Positions 48,886-58,837 of a DNA stretch of 64,000 bases are shown one piece after another. Source of the DNA: Porticoccaceae bacterium (GTDB taxonomy: Bacteria > Pseudomonadota > Gammaproteobacteria > Pseudomonadales > Porticoccaceae); assembly GCA_023228865.1 (NCBI GenBank), contig JALOAH010000004.1, forward strand, positions 20,678-84,677, read 5' to 3'. The notes beneath the pieces are model-generated. The model did not search any database. It was not told where the DNA came from and worked only from the letters and a program-made list of their open reading frames with translations. The translations under genes were made by a program, and so were the position numbers. Each line of letters begins with the position of its first letter. Within the stretch, counting starts at the first letter, position 1.

Positions 48886-49905
48886 TCAATGTTCCGCGAT
48901 ATACCAGGGCATGGCCACTGCCAGGCCGGCGTCAATACTGTGGCTGGGGTGATAAGCGAGTAATTTTTGGGCGCGGCAGATATCGGCCTGGGAGTGACGC
49001 ACATCGCCGTCGCGAAAATCCCGATAAACCGCTGAGCGCTCATAGGCAATACCGTGGCCAGCCAGGTGCTGGCGAATGGCGGCAAACAGCTGGTTAAGGG
49101 TTGTGCGCTCACCAACCGCCACATTGCACACCCAGCTCTGATCCAGCCCGGTTTGAGTGGCGGCCAGAATATTGGCCTGAACCGCGTTGTCGATAAAACA
49201 GAAATCCCTACTGGTTTCACCGTCGCCATTAATAACAACGTCTTCCCCGGCAATCATCGCCGCTGTCCATTTGGGAATCACTGCGGCATAGGCGCCATTG
49301 GGATCTTGGCGCGGGCCAAATACATTGAAATAGCGCAGGCCAATGCTGTGAAAACCGTAGCTTCGCGAAAAAACCTCGGCGTAGAGCTCGTTGACATATT
49401 TGGTCACCGCATAGGGGGACAGCGGTTTGCCGATGCGATCCTCCACCTTGGGCAGGTCGGGATGGTCGCCATAGGTAGAACTTGAGGCCGCATAGGTAAA
49501 ACTGGCGACACCGGCATCCCGAGCCGCCACCAGCAGATTGAGAAACCCGCCAATATTGGCGCTGTTTGTGGCTATGGGGTCGGCAAGGGAGCGCGGCACA
49601 GACCCCAATGCCGCCTGATGTAAAACATAATCGACGCCAGCAGTGGCGGCGCGGCAGTCTTCAAGAGAGGTTATATCCCCCTCCACAAAGGCGAATCTTT
49701 GCCATTGCGCGGTGCTTACCAGGCGTTTGACTTCATCGAGATTGCGCCTGTGCCCTGTGGCAAAGTTGTCCAAGCCGACAACGGTTTGATTGTTGGCGAG
49801 TAGGGTTTCAAGGAGGTTTGAGCCAATAAACCCGGCAACACCGCTAATCAGCCAAGTTTTCGGTGAAAGCCGCAGCTGTGCAAGTTTTTGCTGATAGACA
49901 GTCAA
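48886..49905 (-). CDS. UDP-N-acetylhexosamine 4-epimerase (WbpP/TviC-like)
   Basis: A 339-residue extended SDR. The NAD loop is [10 protein letters not shown] and the catalytic pair sits in YAVTKYVNE, preceded by [10 protein letters not shown]-terminal [29 protein letters not shown] matches WbpP/TviC, which interconvert UDP-GlcNAc and UDP-GalNAc or their uronic acids. The start is a TTG at 49905. It follows the dehydrogenase, and together they would supply UDP-GalNAc uronic acid for a surface polysaccharide. Confidence 0.87.
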   Translation of the reverse strand: MTVYQQKLAQLRLSPKTWLISGVAGFIGSNLLETLLANNQTVVGLDNFATGHRRNLDEVKRLVSTAQWQRFAFVEGDITSLEDCRAATAGVDYVLHQAALGSVPRSLADPIATNSANIGGFLNLLVAARDAGVASFTYAASSSTYGDHPDLPKVEDRIGKPLSPYAVTKYVNELYAEVFSRSYGFHSIGLRYFNVFGPRQDPNGAYAAVIPKWTAAMIAGEDVVINGDGETSRDFCFIDNAVQANILAATQTGLDQSWVCNVAVGERTTLNQLFAAIRQHLAGHGIAYERSAVYRDFRDGDVRHSQADICRAQKLLAYHPSHSIDAGLAVAMPWYIAEH

Positions 49906-49971
49906 TGGAAAATTCTCTCAAGAGCCAAGCTTTGCAGTGGAATTCATAGGACGTTGCTCTAGGCAAACCGC

Positions 49972-51252
49972 CTATAGTCTTAAATCGGATTCCGCCACGG
50001 GAAAGACATACTTTAGATCGTAAAGTACCCCTTTGGCGCGCAGCAATGCGCGAATACCCTCGACACCCAGCTCGCGAAAATAGCTGTGCCCCACAGCGAC
50101 AATAACGCCCTCATAGGTATTGGGCTCAAGGCTTTCCGCTAAAGTAAGCCCGTATTCCTGAAGCGCTTCCTGGGGATTCGCCCAGGGGTCGTAGACATCG
50201 ATATTGACGCCATAATCTGCAAGCTCGGCAACAACATCAACCACTTTGGTGTTGCGAATATCGGGACAATTTTCCTTGAAGGTCAGCCCCATCACCAGCA
50301 CTCGCGCGCCCTCCACCTGGATGCGCTGGCGCAGCATTTTTTTGATCATCTGCGACGCCACATAGCGCCCCATGCCATCGTTGATACGGCGTCCGGCGAG
50401 AATAACCTCAGGGTGATAGCCAATGGCCTGGGCTTTATAGGTGAGGTAATAGGGATCGACGCCAATGCAATGACCGCCAACAAGGCCGGGGCGAAACGGC
50501 AAAAAATTCCATTTGGTGCCCGCAGCCCGAAGCACCGCCTCCGTATCGATGCCGAGGCGATTGAAAATCACAGCGAGCTCATTGATCAGGGCAATATTGA
50601 GGTCGCGCTGGGTGTTCTCAATCACTTTTGCCGCTTCCGCCACCTTGATCGACTCCGCCTTGTGGGTTCCTGCGCTGATGATACTTTTGTAAAGATCGTC
50701 AACAAAAACCGCCACCTCCGGGGTCGAACCCGAGGTCACTTTGACAATGGAGGGCAGGCGGTGGTGCTTGTCGCCGGGATTGATGCGCTCGGGGCTGTAG
50801 CCCACATAAAAATCCTGATTGAACATCAGCCCCGAATGGCGCTCTATAACGGGCACACATTCTTCTTCGGTGGCACCGGGATAAACCGTGGATTCATAAA
50901 TAACCACATCACCGGGTTTTATGGCGCGGCCAACGGTTTCCGACGCCAGACGCAAAGGGGTTAGATCGGGCTGGCGATGGGAATCCACCGGGGTGGGCAC
51001 AGTGACAATAAAAACCTGTGCGGTTTTAAGGTCTTCAGGGTTGGCTGAAAATGCCAGCTTGGGAGCACCCGCGAGTTCGTCGCCGGAAACCTCCAGAGTC
51101 CCATCCAACCCCCTGCTCAGCTCGGCGATACGAGCGCCGTTGATATCAAACCCCAGGGTCTGATAATACTTGCCAAATTCAACAGCCAAAGGCAGGCCAA
51201 CGTAACCAAGACCAATCACCGCGATGCGCGTATCTTGCGAAAGTGCCTGCAT
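49972..51252 (-). CDS. UDP-N-acetylhexosamine 6-dehydrogenase (TviB/WbpO-like)
   Basis: A 426-residue UDP-sugar dehydrogenase. The NAD loop is [15 protein letters not shown] and the catalytic cysteine is Cys262 in [31 protein letters not shown] and [16 protein letters not shown] match the TviB/VipA/WbpO group, which oxidises UDP-GlcNAc or UDP-GalNAc to the uronic acid. AAGGA lies six bases before the ATG. It pairs with the epimerase downstream. No glycosyltransferases or flippase are nearby, so the polymer must be encoded elsewhere. Confidence 0.9.
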   Translation of the reverse strand: MQALSQDTRIAVIGLGYVGLPLAVEFGKYYQTLGFDINGARIAELSRGLDGTLEVSGDELAGAPKLAFSANPEDLKTAQVFIVTVPTPVDSHRQPDLTPLRLASETVGRAIKPGDVVIYESTVYPGATEEECVPVIERHSGLMFNQDFYVGYSPERINPGDKHHRLPSIVKVTSGSTPEVAVFVDDLYKSIISAGTHKAESIKVAEAAKVIENTQRDLNIALINELAVIFNRLGIDTEAVLRAAGTKWNFLPFRPGLVGGHCIGVDPYYLTYKAQAIGYHPEVILAGRRINDGMGRYVASQMIKKMLRQRIQVEGARVLVMGLTFKENCPDIRNTKVVDVVAELADYGVNIDVYDPWANPQEALQEYGLTLAESLEPNTYEGVIVAVGHSYFRELGVEGIRALLRAKGVLYDLKYVFPVAESDLRL

Positions 51253-51386
51253 GCTTGTTCCTTATGGTAAAAACGTCATTATAAAAGCAAAAACCGGTTC
51301 GCAGGCCAGCACCTCGAGCAGGAGGATGAGAAACAGCCGCAATCAACCAGATAAGCCCCGGCATCCCCCTGCCGCGATTTCCCGTT

Positions 51387-51650
51387 TCAACAGCTTAGTT
51401 CACCGAGGCACAACCGTTCATGCCAGTACTGTGGCAACTGGGGCCTGCCGAAATAATAGCCCCGAGACAGGGTACAGCCCAACTCTACCAGACGCAGCGC
51501 CTGTACGGCAGTTTCAACCCCCTCGGCAATAACCTGAAGATCGAGACCATATCCCAGGGCGATGATGGCGCGGACGATGGATTCATCATTGGCATCCCTG
51601 AGCGAGCCGTTGACAAAGGATTGATCAATTTTAAGTTCGCACAGCGGCAC
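51387..51650 (-). pseudogene. C-terminal remnant of an EAL-domain c-di-GMP phosphodiesterase
   Basis: About 88 codons encode the end of an EAL domain: LCELKIDQSFVNGSLRDAND, VRAIIALGYGLDLQVIAEGVET and LGCTLSRGYYFGRP, ending in a stop at 51387. The EAL motif itself, the DDFGTG region and any sensor domains are missing, because the sequence upstream is galE. The open frame could extend to an ATG at 51713, but that part lies within galE and is not EAL-like. It cannot be an active phosphodiesterase. It is a decayed gene left at an insertion or deletion junction. Confidence 0.8.
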
Positions 51651-51673
51651 CCGATCATTGGTGACAACCGCCA

Positions 51674-52684
51674 TCAACCATAGCCGTTGGGATTTTGTTG
51701 CTGCCAGCGCCAATGATCGGCAACCATTTCCGCCAGGGTGCGCTGGGCGCTCCAGCCAAGTCGCTGGCGGCTGTAACCGGTATCTGCATAGGCTTCGGGA
51801 ATGTCGCCGGGGCGGCGGGGAACAATCCTGTAAGGAATGGCTTTGCCACAGGCTCGGCTAAAGGCGTTGACCACTTCGAGCACCGAGTAGCCCTGCCCTG
51901 TTCCGAGGTTGCAGGCGTCAAAACCGGCGGACAGTTTTTCCATGGCGGCGAGATGGCCTTTGGCGAGATCGACAACATGAATATAGTCGCGCACACCGGT
52001 GCCATCCGGTGTCCCATAGTCATCGCCAAAAATGTGAAGTTCCCGCCTTTGACCCGTGGCCACCTGAGCGATAAAGGGCAATAAATTGTTGGGAATGCCC
52101 TGGGGATTTTCACCGATCAAACCACTGTCGTGGGCACCGACCGGATTAAAATAGCGCAGTGCCATTATTTCCCAACCATTGTCACTGATGGCTAAATCCC
52201 GAAGCAGGGTTTCAATCATCAACTTGGACTGGCCATAGGGATTGGTGGCGCCGAGGGGAGCATTTTCCCGAATGGGCACCTTTTGCGGGTCGCCATAAAC
52301 TGTGGCAGAGGAACTGAACACCAGGCGCTTGCATCCATAGGCCGCCATCACCTCAAGTAACTGGATTGCCCCGACCACATTATTGTCGTAATAGCGCAAC
52401 GGTTCGGCAACGGATTCCCCCACGGCCTTGAGGCCGGCAAAATGAATAACAACGCCAATCTTATTGTCATCAAACAGCGACTCTAAACTTTTTTTATCGC
52501 GAATATCGCCGCAGACAAACTCGACTTTTTTCCCGGTAATCTGGGCTATGCGCTCAAAAACCCTGGCGTCGCTGTTGGCCAAATTATCGACAACGATAAC
52601 GCCGTAATCGGCATTGAGGAGTTCTACCAGGGTATGGCTGCCGATGTAACCGGCGCCGCCTGTAACAAGGACAGTCGCTGTCAA
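51674..52684 (-). CDS. galE: UDP-glucose 4-epimerase
   Basis: A 336-residue extended SDR. The NAD loop is VTGGAGYIGSH, the catalytic Tyr/Lys pair is in NPYGQSKLMIE, and LRYFNPVGAH follows. It interconverts UDP-glucose and UDP-galactose. The start is likely TTG at 52684, with GGAAGGG upstream, because it gives the usual N-terminus just before the Rossmann fold; a GTG at 52717 has no ribosome site. It is 24 bases upstream of the EAL remnant. Confidence 0.93.
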   Translation of the reverse strand: MTATVLVTGGAGYIGSHTLVELLNADYGVIVVDNLANSDARVFERIAQITGKKVEFVCGDIRDKKSLESLFDDNKIGVVIHFAGLKAVGESVAEPLRYYDNNVVGAIQLLEVMAAYGCKRLVFSSSATVYGDPQKVPIRENAPLGATNPYGQSKLMIETLLRDLAISDNGWEIMALRYFNPVGAHDSGLIGENPQGIPNNLLPFIAQVATGQRRELHIFGDDYGTPDGTGVRDYIHVVDLAKGHLAAMEKLSAGFDACNLGTGQGYSVLEVVNAFSRACGKAIPYRIVPRRPGDIPEAYADTGYSRQRLGWSAQRTLAEMVADHWRWQQQNPNGYG

Positions 52685-52924
52685 AATATCCCTTCCAATA
52701 ATGCCTTCCAAATTCACCGAATGCTATCACAGGTAGCGGCAAAATTTGTCGCCAAAAATCTCCGTGCGCCAGGAAAAATTAACGGCCATTATTCAGCCTT
52801 TTCTGATCTGTGACCGCAGGCGCCGCACAACAATTCGCCGAGACAGGCTGCAAACCCGGAGATAAGGTTGCTTTCTGTGGCGGCCTTGGCCACTATTGGC
52901 GGTTTCTGTAACTCGACGGAATTT

Positions 52925-55771
52925 ATGGATACCATCAGTATCAGGGGTGCAAAAACCCACAACCTCAAGAATATCGATCTCGACCTGCCCAGAGACAAGC
53001 TGATTGTAATTACCGGATTATCGGGATCGGGAAAATCCTCCCTGGCGTTTGACACCCTTTACGCGGAAGGCCAGCGCCGCTATGTGGAATCCCTGTCCGC
53101 CTATGCCCGGCAATTTTTGTCGATGATGGAAAAACCCGATGTCGAGCACATCGAAGGACTTTCCCCCGCCATTTCCATCGAACAGAAATCCACCTCCCAC
53201 AATCCCCGCTCCACCGTGGGCACCATCACCGAAATCTACGATTATCTCCGTTTGTTGTATGCGCGGGTGGGCGAACCCCGCTGTCCGGAACACGACAAGC
53301 CCCTGGCGGCACAAACCGTCAGCCAGATGGTGGATCAGGTTCTCGCCATGCCCGAGGACAGCAAGCTGTTGTTGCTCGCCCCCATTATTCGCGATCGCAA
53401 GGGCGAACATCTTCAGGTTTTTGAGCAGTTGCGCGCCCAGGGCTTTGTGCGCGTCAGGGTCAATGGTCGGGTTTGCGACCTGGATGATGTCCCCGCCCTG
53501 GAAAAAAACAAAAAACACCGCATTGAGGCGGTGGTCGACCGCTTTAAAGTGCGGTCGGATATTGCCCTGCGGCTGTCTGAATCCTTTGAAACCGCCCTCA
53601 ATTTGTCGGCGGGGATCGCCATTATCGCGCCCATGGACGCCGACCCCAAGGGCAAAGACAAGGATAAAGAACAGCTGTTTTCGTCAAAGTTCGCCTGCCC
53701 CGTCTGCGACTACAGCATCAGCGAACTGGAACCCCGCCTGTTTTCCTTCAACAATCCGGCGGGCGCCTGCCCGTCCTGCGACGGACTCGGCCTCAAACAG
53801 TTTTTTGACATTGATCGGGTGGTTCAGCACCCCGAGGCCTCCTTGGCGGAGGGCGCCATTCGCAGCTGGGATCGCCGCAATCTGTTTTATTTCAACATGC
53901 TCACATCCCTGGCGGATCACTACGGCTTTGACATCGACACGCCCTTTGAAAAAATAAGCCCTGAGCACCAGCGCATTATTCTTTTCGGTACCGGCGAAGA
54001 GGAAATCACCTTCAATTATGTCAACGACCGCGGCACTGTGTTCAAGCGCCGCCACAGATTCGAAGGCATTATTCCCAACCTGGAACGACGCTACAGGGAA
54101 ACCGAGTCCACCTCCGTGCGCGAGGACATGACCAAATATATCAGCACTCAAAGCTGCCCTGAGTGTAAAAGCGCCCGCCTCAACAAAGCTGCCCGCCATG
54201 TATTTGTCGACAAAAAGCCCCTGCCGGAAATCGCCTCCTTTCCCGTTGGCGCCCTCGCGGACTATTACGCCAACCTTAAACTCAGCGGCCAGAAAGGCGA
54301 AATCGCCGAAAAAATACTCAAGGAAATTCGCGAACGCCTCCATTTTCTTGTCGATGTCGGCCTCAACTACCTGACCCTGGATCGCAGCGCCGACACCCTG
54401 TCAGGGGGCGAAGCCCAGCGTATTCGCCTCGCCAGCCAGATCGGCGCCGGCCTTGTCGGCGTGATGTACATTCTCGACGAGCCTTCCATCGGTCTGCACC
54501 AGCGCGACAATGAGCGCCTGCTCAACACCCTCACCCGCCTGCGCAACCTCGGCAATACGGTGATTGTTGTCGAGCACGACGAAGACGCCATTCGCGCCGC
54601 CGACCATGTGGTGGATATTGGCCCCGGCGCCGGCGTTCACGGCGGCAGAGTGATTGCCCAGGGTTCCTTTAATGACATTATCAGTGCGCCCGAATCCCTC
54701 ACCGGACAGTATCTGTCCGGTGCCAAAGCCATCGCCATTCCCCAAACCCGCCACCAGGCCAAAGGGGGTAAACACCTGATTATCAGCGGCGCCAGCGGCA
54801 ATAATCTGCAAAATGTCGACATCCACATTCCCGTGGGGGTTTTTACCTGCATTACCGGCGTTTCCGGTTCCGGTAAATCCACACTGATCAACGAGACATT
54901 GCACCCCCTCGCCGCCACCGCCCTCAACAAGGCCACCACTTTGAAGGCGGCCCCCTACAAAAGCGTTGCCGGGCTTGAGCATTTTGACAAATGCGTCGAC
55001 ATCGACCAAAGTCCCATTGGCCGCACCCCCAGATCCAACCCGGCCACCTATACGGGCATTTTCACGCCCATCAGGGAACTGTTCTCCGGCACCCAGGAGG
55101 CGCGCTCCAGGGGTTATAAACCCGGACGCTTCTCCTTCAATGTCAAAGGTGGCCGCTGCGAAGCCTGCCAGGGCGACGGCGTCACCAAGGTGGAAATGCA
55201 CTTTCTTCCCGATATCTATGTGATGTGCGATCTCTGCAAGGGTCAGCGCTACAACCGGGAAACCCTCGAAGTACGCTACAAAGGCAAAAACATTCACGAC
55301 GTTCTTGAAATGACCGTTGAGGATGCCCGTGAATTTTTTGATGCCGTACCCTCTATTGCCGTCAAACTGCAAACCCTGATGGATGTGGGGCTCTCCTATA
55401 TTCGCCTCGGCCAGTCGGCAACCACCCTTTCCGGCGGTGAAGCCCAGCGGGTCAAACTGAGCCGCGAGCTATCAAAGCGGGACACCGGTAAAACCCTCTA
55501 TATTCTCGACGAACCGACGACGGGGCTGCATTTTCACGATATTCAGCAGTTGTTGACGGTATTGCATCGCTTTCGCGATCACGGCAATACGGTGGTGGTG
55601 ATCGAACACAATCTGGATGTCATAAAAACCGCCGACTGGATTATCGACCTCGGCCCAGAAGGCGGTTCCGGCGGCGGTCAGATTATCGCCACTGGCACCC
55701 CGGAACAGGTGGCCAAAAACAAGGCCTCCCACACCGGCAGGTTTTTAAAGAAAATGCTCAAAAAAACCTGA
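52925..55771 (+). CDS. uvrA: Excinuclease ABC subunit A
   Basis: A 948-residue DNA damage sensor with two ABC ATPase modules. The first Walker A is GLSGSGKSS (31-39), the second GVSGSGKST near 645, and LSGGEAQR signatures lie near 492 and 835. Zinc-type cysteine pairs start near 258 (CPVC, CPSC) and 744 (CEAC, CDLC). UvrA loads UvrB at lesions in nucleotide excision repair. The ATG at 52925 gives the usual MDTISIRGA start. No LexA-type operator is visible. It is separated from ssb and the MFS gene by the sugar islet. Confidence 0.97.
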   Translation: MDTISIRGAKTHNLKNIDLDLPRDKLIVITGLSGSGKSSLAFDTLYAEGQRRYVESLSAYARQFLSMMEKPDVEHIEGLSPAISIEQKSTSHNPRSTVGTITEIYDYLRLLYARVGEPRCPEHDKPLAAQTVSQMVDQVLAMPEDSKLLLLAPIIRDRKGEHLQVFEQLRAQGFVRVRVNGRVCDLDDVPALEKNKKHRIEAVVDRFKVRSDIALRLSESFETALNLSAGIAIIAPMDADPKGKDKDKEQLFSSKFACPVCDYSISELEPRLFSFNNPAGACPSCDGLGLKQFFDIDRVVQHPEASLAEGAIRSWDRRNLFYFNMLTSLADHYGFDIDTPFEKISPEHQRIILFGTGEEEITFNYVNDRGTVFKRRHRFEGIIPNLERRYRETESTSVREDMTKYISTQSCPECKSARLNKAARHVFVDKKPLPEIASFPVGALADYYANLKLSGQKGEIAEKILKEIRERLHFLVDVGLNYLTLDRSADTLSGGEAQRIRLASQIGAGLVGVMYILDEPSIGLHQRDNERLLNTLTRLRNLGNTVIVVEHDEDAIRAADHVVDIGPGAGVHGGRVIAQGSFNDIISAPESLTGQYLSGAKAIAIPQTRHQAKGGKHLIISGASGNNLQNVDIHIPVGVFTCITGVSGSGKSTLINETLHPLAATALNKATTLKAAPYKSVAGLEHFDKCVDIDQSPIGRTPRSNPATYTGIFTPIRELFSGTQEARSRGYKPGRFSFNVKGGRCEACQGDGVTKVEMHFLPDIYVMCDLCKGQRYNRETLEVRYKGKNIHDVLEMTVEDAREFFDAVPSIAVKLQTLMDVGLSYIRLGQSATTLSGGEAQRVKLSRELSKRDTGKTLYILDEPTTGLHFHDIQQLLTVLHRFRDHGNTVVVIEHNLDVIKTADWIIDLGPEGGSGGGQIIATGTPEQVAKNKASHTGRFLKKMLKKT

Positions 55772-55858
55772 GGAGCCTGGCCAGTAAAACTGTAATCCCT
55801 GTTTCATTTTGGGCGGCAATAATACGAATAGAGGAGGCTGGCCGGATTGCCGAAAAAG

Positions 55859-55919
55859 CTGTAGGAACCGGGCACCCCGACGAGACATTTTCTTATTTTC
55901 GCCAGCAGGGCTCCTACCC
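55859..55919. repeat. REP-like inverted repeat
   Basis: CTGTAGGAACCGGGC and GCAGGGCTCCTACC lie as inverted arms around a 30-base AT-rich centre. The reverse complement of the right arm, GGTAGGAGCCCTGCTGGCG, resembles the GTAGGAGCGGGC family of REP sequences in Pseudomonas and relatives. It sits between uvrA and the phosphatase gene. Confidence 0.55.
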
Positions 55920-55971
55920 GAAAAGCCGCCACGGCTGACGATCAGGTGAACAGGAGAGGAGCATTCGCACC

Positions 55972-57144
55972 ATGGAAAGCACAGCAATAAAGTCGCGCTT
56001 GCTGGCAGTGACAATGCTATTGATCACGACATTGACGATTGCCGGTTGTAGCCAGCAACGCCGCGAAAACGAGCAGGAAAAGATAATCGCAGCGGCGCCA
56101 AATGCCGCCAATCCCATTCTCGCCTTTGGTTCCTGCCTGCGCCAATGGCAGCCCCAGCCGGTATGGCAGGGCATTGTTGACCTTAAGCCCGCCGCCTTTA
56201 TTTTTAGCGGCGACAATGTGTATACCGATGTTGGCGCTTATGCCCGGCAACCGGAGCCCGAGCGTATTGCCCAGGCCTACGAAGATCTGGCCAACGCCCC
56301 CGACTACCGCAAATTCAGGCAATATGCACAGCACAACGCCATGCCCATCTACGCCACCTGGGACGACCACGATTACGGCAAAAATGACGGCGGCGCTGAA
56401 TACCCCCACAAACTGGCTTCAAAACAGGCCTTCCTTAATTTTTTTGATCTTGAAAAAACCGCTTCCGGCGGCGCCCATGAGGCCGGTATTTACCACAGCG
56501 ATATCCTCCTGATTGGCGATCTGCGCGTGCAGTTACTGTTACTGGATACCCGCAGTTTTCGCAGCCCCTTGCGAAAATCGGCGAATAAATCCGACTGCCC
56601 CCCCACGGGCACTGTGGCCAATACAGATCCTCAGGCAACTATTCTTGGCAGCGAACAATGGCAGTGGCTTGAACATGAGTTGCAGCAAGCGGCGGATGTT
56701 CGCCTTGTTGTTTCCGGCATTCAGGTGATTCCCACAGAACATTGCTTTGAAAAATGGGCAAATTTTCCCCACGAAAGACAGAAACTGTTTGCCCTGCTGA
56801 AAAAAACCGCTGCCAATGGCGTTATTTTTATCAGTGGCGACCGCCACCTCGCCGAAATTTCCCTGTTGCCCGCCAGTGCAAAAACAGAAACTCCGGATTA
56901 TCCTCTCTACGAAATCACCGCCAGCGGCCTTAATTCCGCCATGGGTTTGCTGGCTCTGGCACGGCAGGAAACCAACAGCTATCGCGCCCATAGCAGCAAT
57001 GTTAGTGCGGATAATTTTGGCGCCATTGAATTTGTCGGCCAGGGTGAGAACATAGAATTGCGCCTGCAAATCAGGAATGCCCAGGCTCGCATTGTGCAAC
57101 AGTCTATAGTTAAACTGGATAAGCTAAAAACAGAAGGGAGATGA
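55972..57144 (+). CDS. PhoD-like metallophosphatase lipoprotein
   Basis: A 390-residue protein with a lipoprotein signal (hydrophobic helix then LTIAGC, lipidated Cys26). The PhoD-type metallophosphatase core has FSGDNVYTD near 79-86, WDDHDYGKNDGG near 130 and ISGDRHLAE near 287. The family hydrolyses phosphodiesters or phosphomonoesters outside the cytoplasm. Cys26 is followed by Ser, which predicts outer-membrane sorting. Three bases separate its stop from the FRG gene, so the two form an operon. Substrate unknown. Confidence 0.88.
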   Translation: MESTAIKSRLLAVTMLLITTLTIAGCSQQRRENEQEKIIAAAPNAANPILAFGSCLRQWQPQPVWQGIVDLKPAAFIFSGDNVYTDVGAYARQPEPERIAQAYEDLANAPDYRKFRQYAQHNAMPIYATWDDHDYGKNDGGAEYPHKLASKQAFLNFFDLEKTASGGAHEAGIYHSDILLIGDLRVQLLLLDTRSFRSPLRKSANKSDCPPTGTVANTDPQATILGSEQWQWLEHELQQAADVRLVVSGIQVIPTEHCFEKWANFPHERQKLFALLKKTAANGVIFISGDRHLAEISLLPASAKTETPDYPLYEITASGLNSAMGLLALARQETNSYRAHSSNVSADNFGAIEFVGQGENIELRLQIRNAQARIVQQSIVKLDKLKTEGR

Positions 57145-57147
57145 GCA

Positions 57148-57939
57148 ATGCGCATTAAAACCGCTGAAAGCTGGCTTCACTTGCAGGAACTGCTGTTTGA
57201 CGAATCCTGGAATGAAGACCTGGGGCGTTTTCGCTCCTCCTGGGCTTTTCGCGGCCTGCCCAATGTCAACTACCCCCTCGACACCACGCTGATGCGGCTC
57301 GGCGGCCAATACGACCAGCTCGAGAAGCATCTGCTGCGCAATTTTATGAAATACGCCCACCGGGACGTGGTGGAAAGGGACTCCTACTGGCACTGGCTCT
57401 CGGTTGCCCAGCACCACGGCCTGCCCACCAGACTGATGGACTGGACGCACTCGCCCCTGGTAGCTGCCCATTTCGCCACCGCAAATACCACCGCCTATGA
57501 TGCGGACGCTGTGGTCTGGTGCGTCAATTACGAGCGCTGCCACAAACTGTTGCCGGAACGGATACGCCAGGCTCTCGCCAAGGAAGGCGCCAACACCTTT
57601 ACCACCGAACTACTGGCGGGCGCGGTAAAATCCCTCGACGAGCTCGACAGGCTGGCTGAAGATCCCTTTCTGCTGTTTTTCGAGCCACCGTCCATGGATG
57701 ACCGCATCGTCAACCAATACGCCCTCTTTTCGGTGATCTCCAGCGCCACCCAGGGACTGGATCAGTGGATTGCAACCCATGAAATTTTGTGTCGCAAAAT
57801 TTTGATTCCGGCAAAATTAAAATGGGAAATCAGAGACAAACTCGACCAGGCCAATATTACCGAGCGGGTACTGTTTCCCGGCCTCGATGGCCTCAGCAGC
57901 TGGCTGCGCCGTCATTACAGCCCCACCCAACGGGGTTGA
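57148..57939 (+). CDS. FRG-domain protein
   Basis: A 263-residue cytosolic protein. The name-giving Phe-Arg-Gly is at 34-36 (WAFRGLPN) and the second conserved block is SVAQHHGLPTRLMDWTHSPLVAAHFA at about 85-110. FRG domains are of unknown biochemical function and often occur near defence or mobile genes. GGGAG lies seven bases before the ATG, inside the end of the phosphatase gene. Nothing else in the neighbourhood suggests a defence island. I call the domain, not a function. Confidence 0.85.
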   Translation: MRIKTAESWLHLQELLFDESWNEDLGRFRSSWAFRGLPNVNYPLDTTLMRLGGQYDQLEKHLLRNFMKYAHRDVVERDSYWHWLSVAQHHGLPTRLMDWTHSPLVAAHFATANTTAYDADAVVWCVNYERCHKLLPERIRQALAKEGANTFTTELLAGAVKSLDELDRLAEDPFLLFFEPPSMDDRIVNQYALFSVISSATQGLDQWIATHEILCRKILIPAKLKWEIRDKLDQANITERVLFPGLDGLSSWLRRHYSPTQRG

Positions 57940-57945
57940 ATCCAT

Positions 57946-57977
57946 ACCCGTATATATGCCCATATATAACCCGTATA
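57946..57977. promoter_or_regulatory. Palindrome framed by direct repeats upstream of pxpA
   Basis: TATATATG-CC-CATATATA (57951-57968) is a perfect palindrome, framed by two direct copies of ACCCGTATA (57946-57954 and 57969-57977). It lies about 115 bases before pxpA and looks like an operator or promoter region. Overlapping A/T-rich hairpins at 57990-58030 may end the FRG transcript. Confidence 0.5.
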
Positions 57978-58090
57978 AAGAGCCCCTTTTAAAAGTCCTT
58001 TAAAAAGGCCTTTTTTAAAAAGTGCCTCTGAAAAAATACCCTCAATCCGCTATGCTTACAAAGATTTCTAGAAATGGCGAATAAATCTCC

Positions 58091-58837
58091 ATGCCCCTCC
58101 TGTTAAATTGCGACCTCGGCGAAATAGAAGACCCAGACTACAGGGTTGAAAAAGCGGTAATGCCGCTGATCGACATGGCAAATATTGCCTGCGGTTACCA
58201 CGCGGGCAATCACGCAACCATGATAAATACCCTCAAACTTGCCGCTCAGCACGGCGTTCAAGTTGGCGCTCATCCTGGCTATAGGGATCGCGACAATTTT
58301 GGCCGTAAATCCATTCCCCACAGCAAGGAAGAATTAACCGCCCTCCTCCACGCCCAGATTGCTCTTCTGGACAGTCTTGCCGAAGACAGCAACCTCCACC
58401 TTTCCTATGTCAAACCCCACGGCGCTCTGTACAACGACATGATGGCCAACGAAGACATCTTTAAAACCATTGTCGACAGCCTCTCCCGCTATCAAAAACC
58501 CCTGAAACTGATGATGCTGGCCACTGCGAATTCGAACAACTACCGCCAACATGCTGCCAAAAGTGGCATTGAGCTTATTTTTGAAACCTTTGCCGACCGC
58601 TGTTACAGCGACCAGGGATTTTTGCTGCCGCGCTCACAGCCCGACGCTGTTCACAATCACCAGCGCATGCTGGATCAGGTTTGGCAACTTCACAGCGAAG
58701 CCACCGTAACATCCTGCAGCGGGCGCATTATCCCTGTGGCTGCAGACAGCCTCTGCGTTCATGGCGACAACCCGAATGCCATTGCCGCCCTCGCCGATAT
58801 AGTCGCCATTTTGCAAAAAGGCGTAAAACCGCAATGA
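58091..58837 (+). CDS. pxpA: 5-oxoprolinase subunit PxpA
   Basis: A 248-residue LamB/YcsF-family protein starting MPLLLNCDLGE, with GYHAGNHATM and HPGYRDRDNFGRKS. With PxpB and PxpC it forms the ATP-dependent 5-oxoprolinase that opens pyroglutamate to glutamate. Its stop overlaps the pxpB start by four bases. The ribosome site before the ATG is weak. Confidence 0.95.
   Translation: MPLLLNCDLGEIEDPDYRVEKAVMPLIDMANIACGYHAGNHATMINTLKLAAQHGVQVGAHPGYRDRDNFGRKSIPHSKEELTALLHAQIALLDSLAEDSNLHLSYVKPHGALYNDMMANEDIFKTIVDSLSRYQKPLKLMMLATANSNNYRQHAAKSGIELIFETFADRCYSDQGFLLPRSQPDAVHNHQRMLDQVWQLHSEATVTSCSGRIIPVAADSLCVHGDNPNAIAALADIVAILQKGVKPQ

Noticed and set aside
51651..51713. N-terminal extension of the EAL remnant to an ATG at 51713
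   Set aside because: These codons lie inside galE in another frame and are not EAL-like, so I do not treat the fragment as an intact short gene.
52685..52924. LexA operator before uvrA
   Set aside because: I looked for CTGT-N8-ACAG type sites here and before ssb and ruvC and found no acceptable match by eye.
57148..57939. FRG gene as part of a defence island
   Set aside because: Its neighbours are a phosphatase, uvrA and pxpABC; no nuclease, helicase, restriction or toxin partner is nearby.
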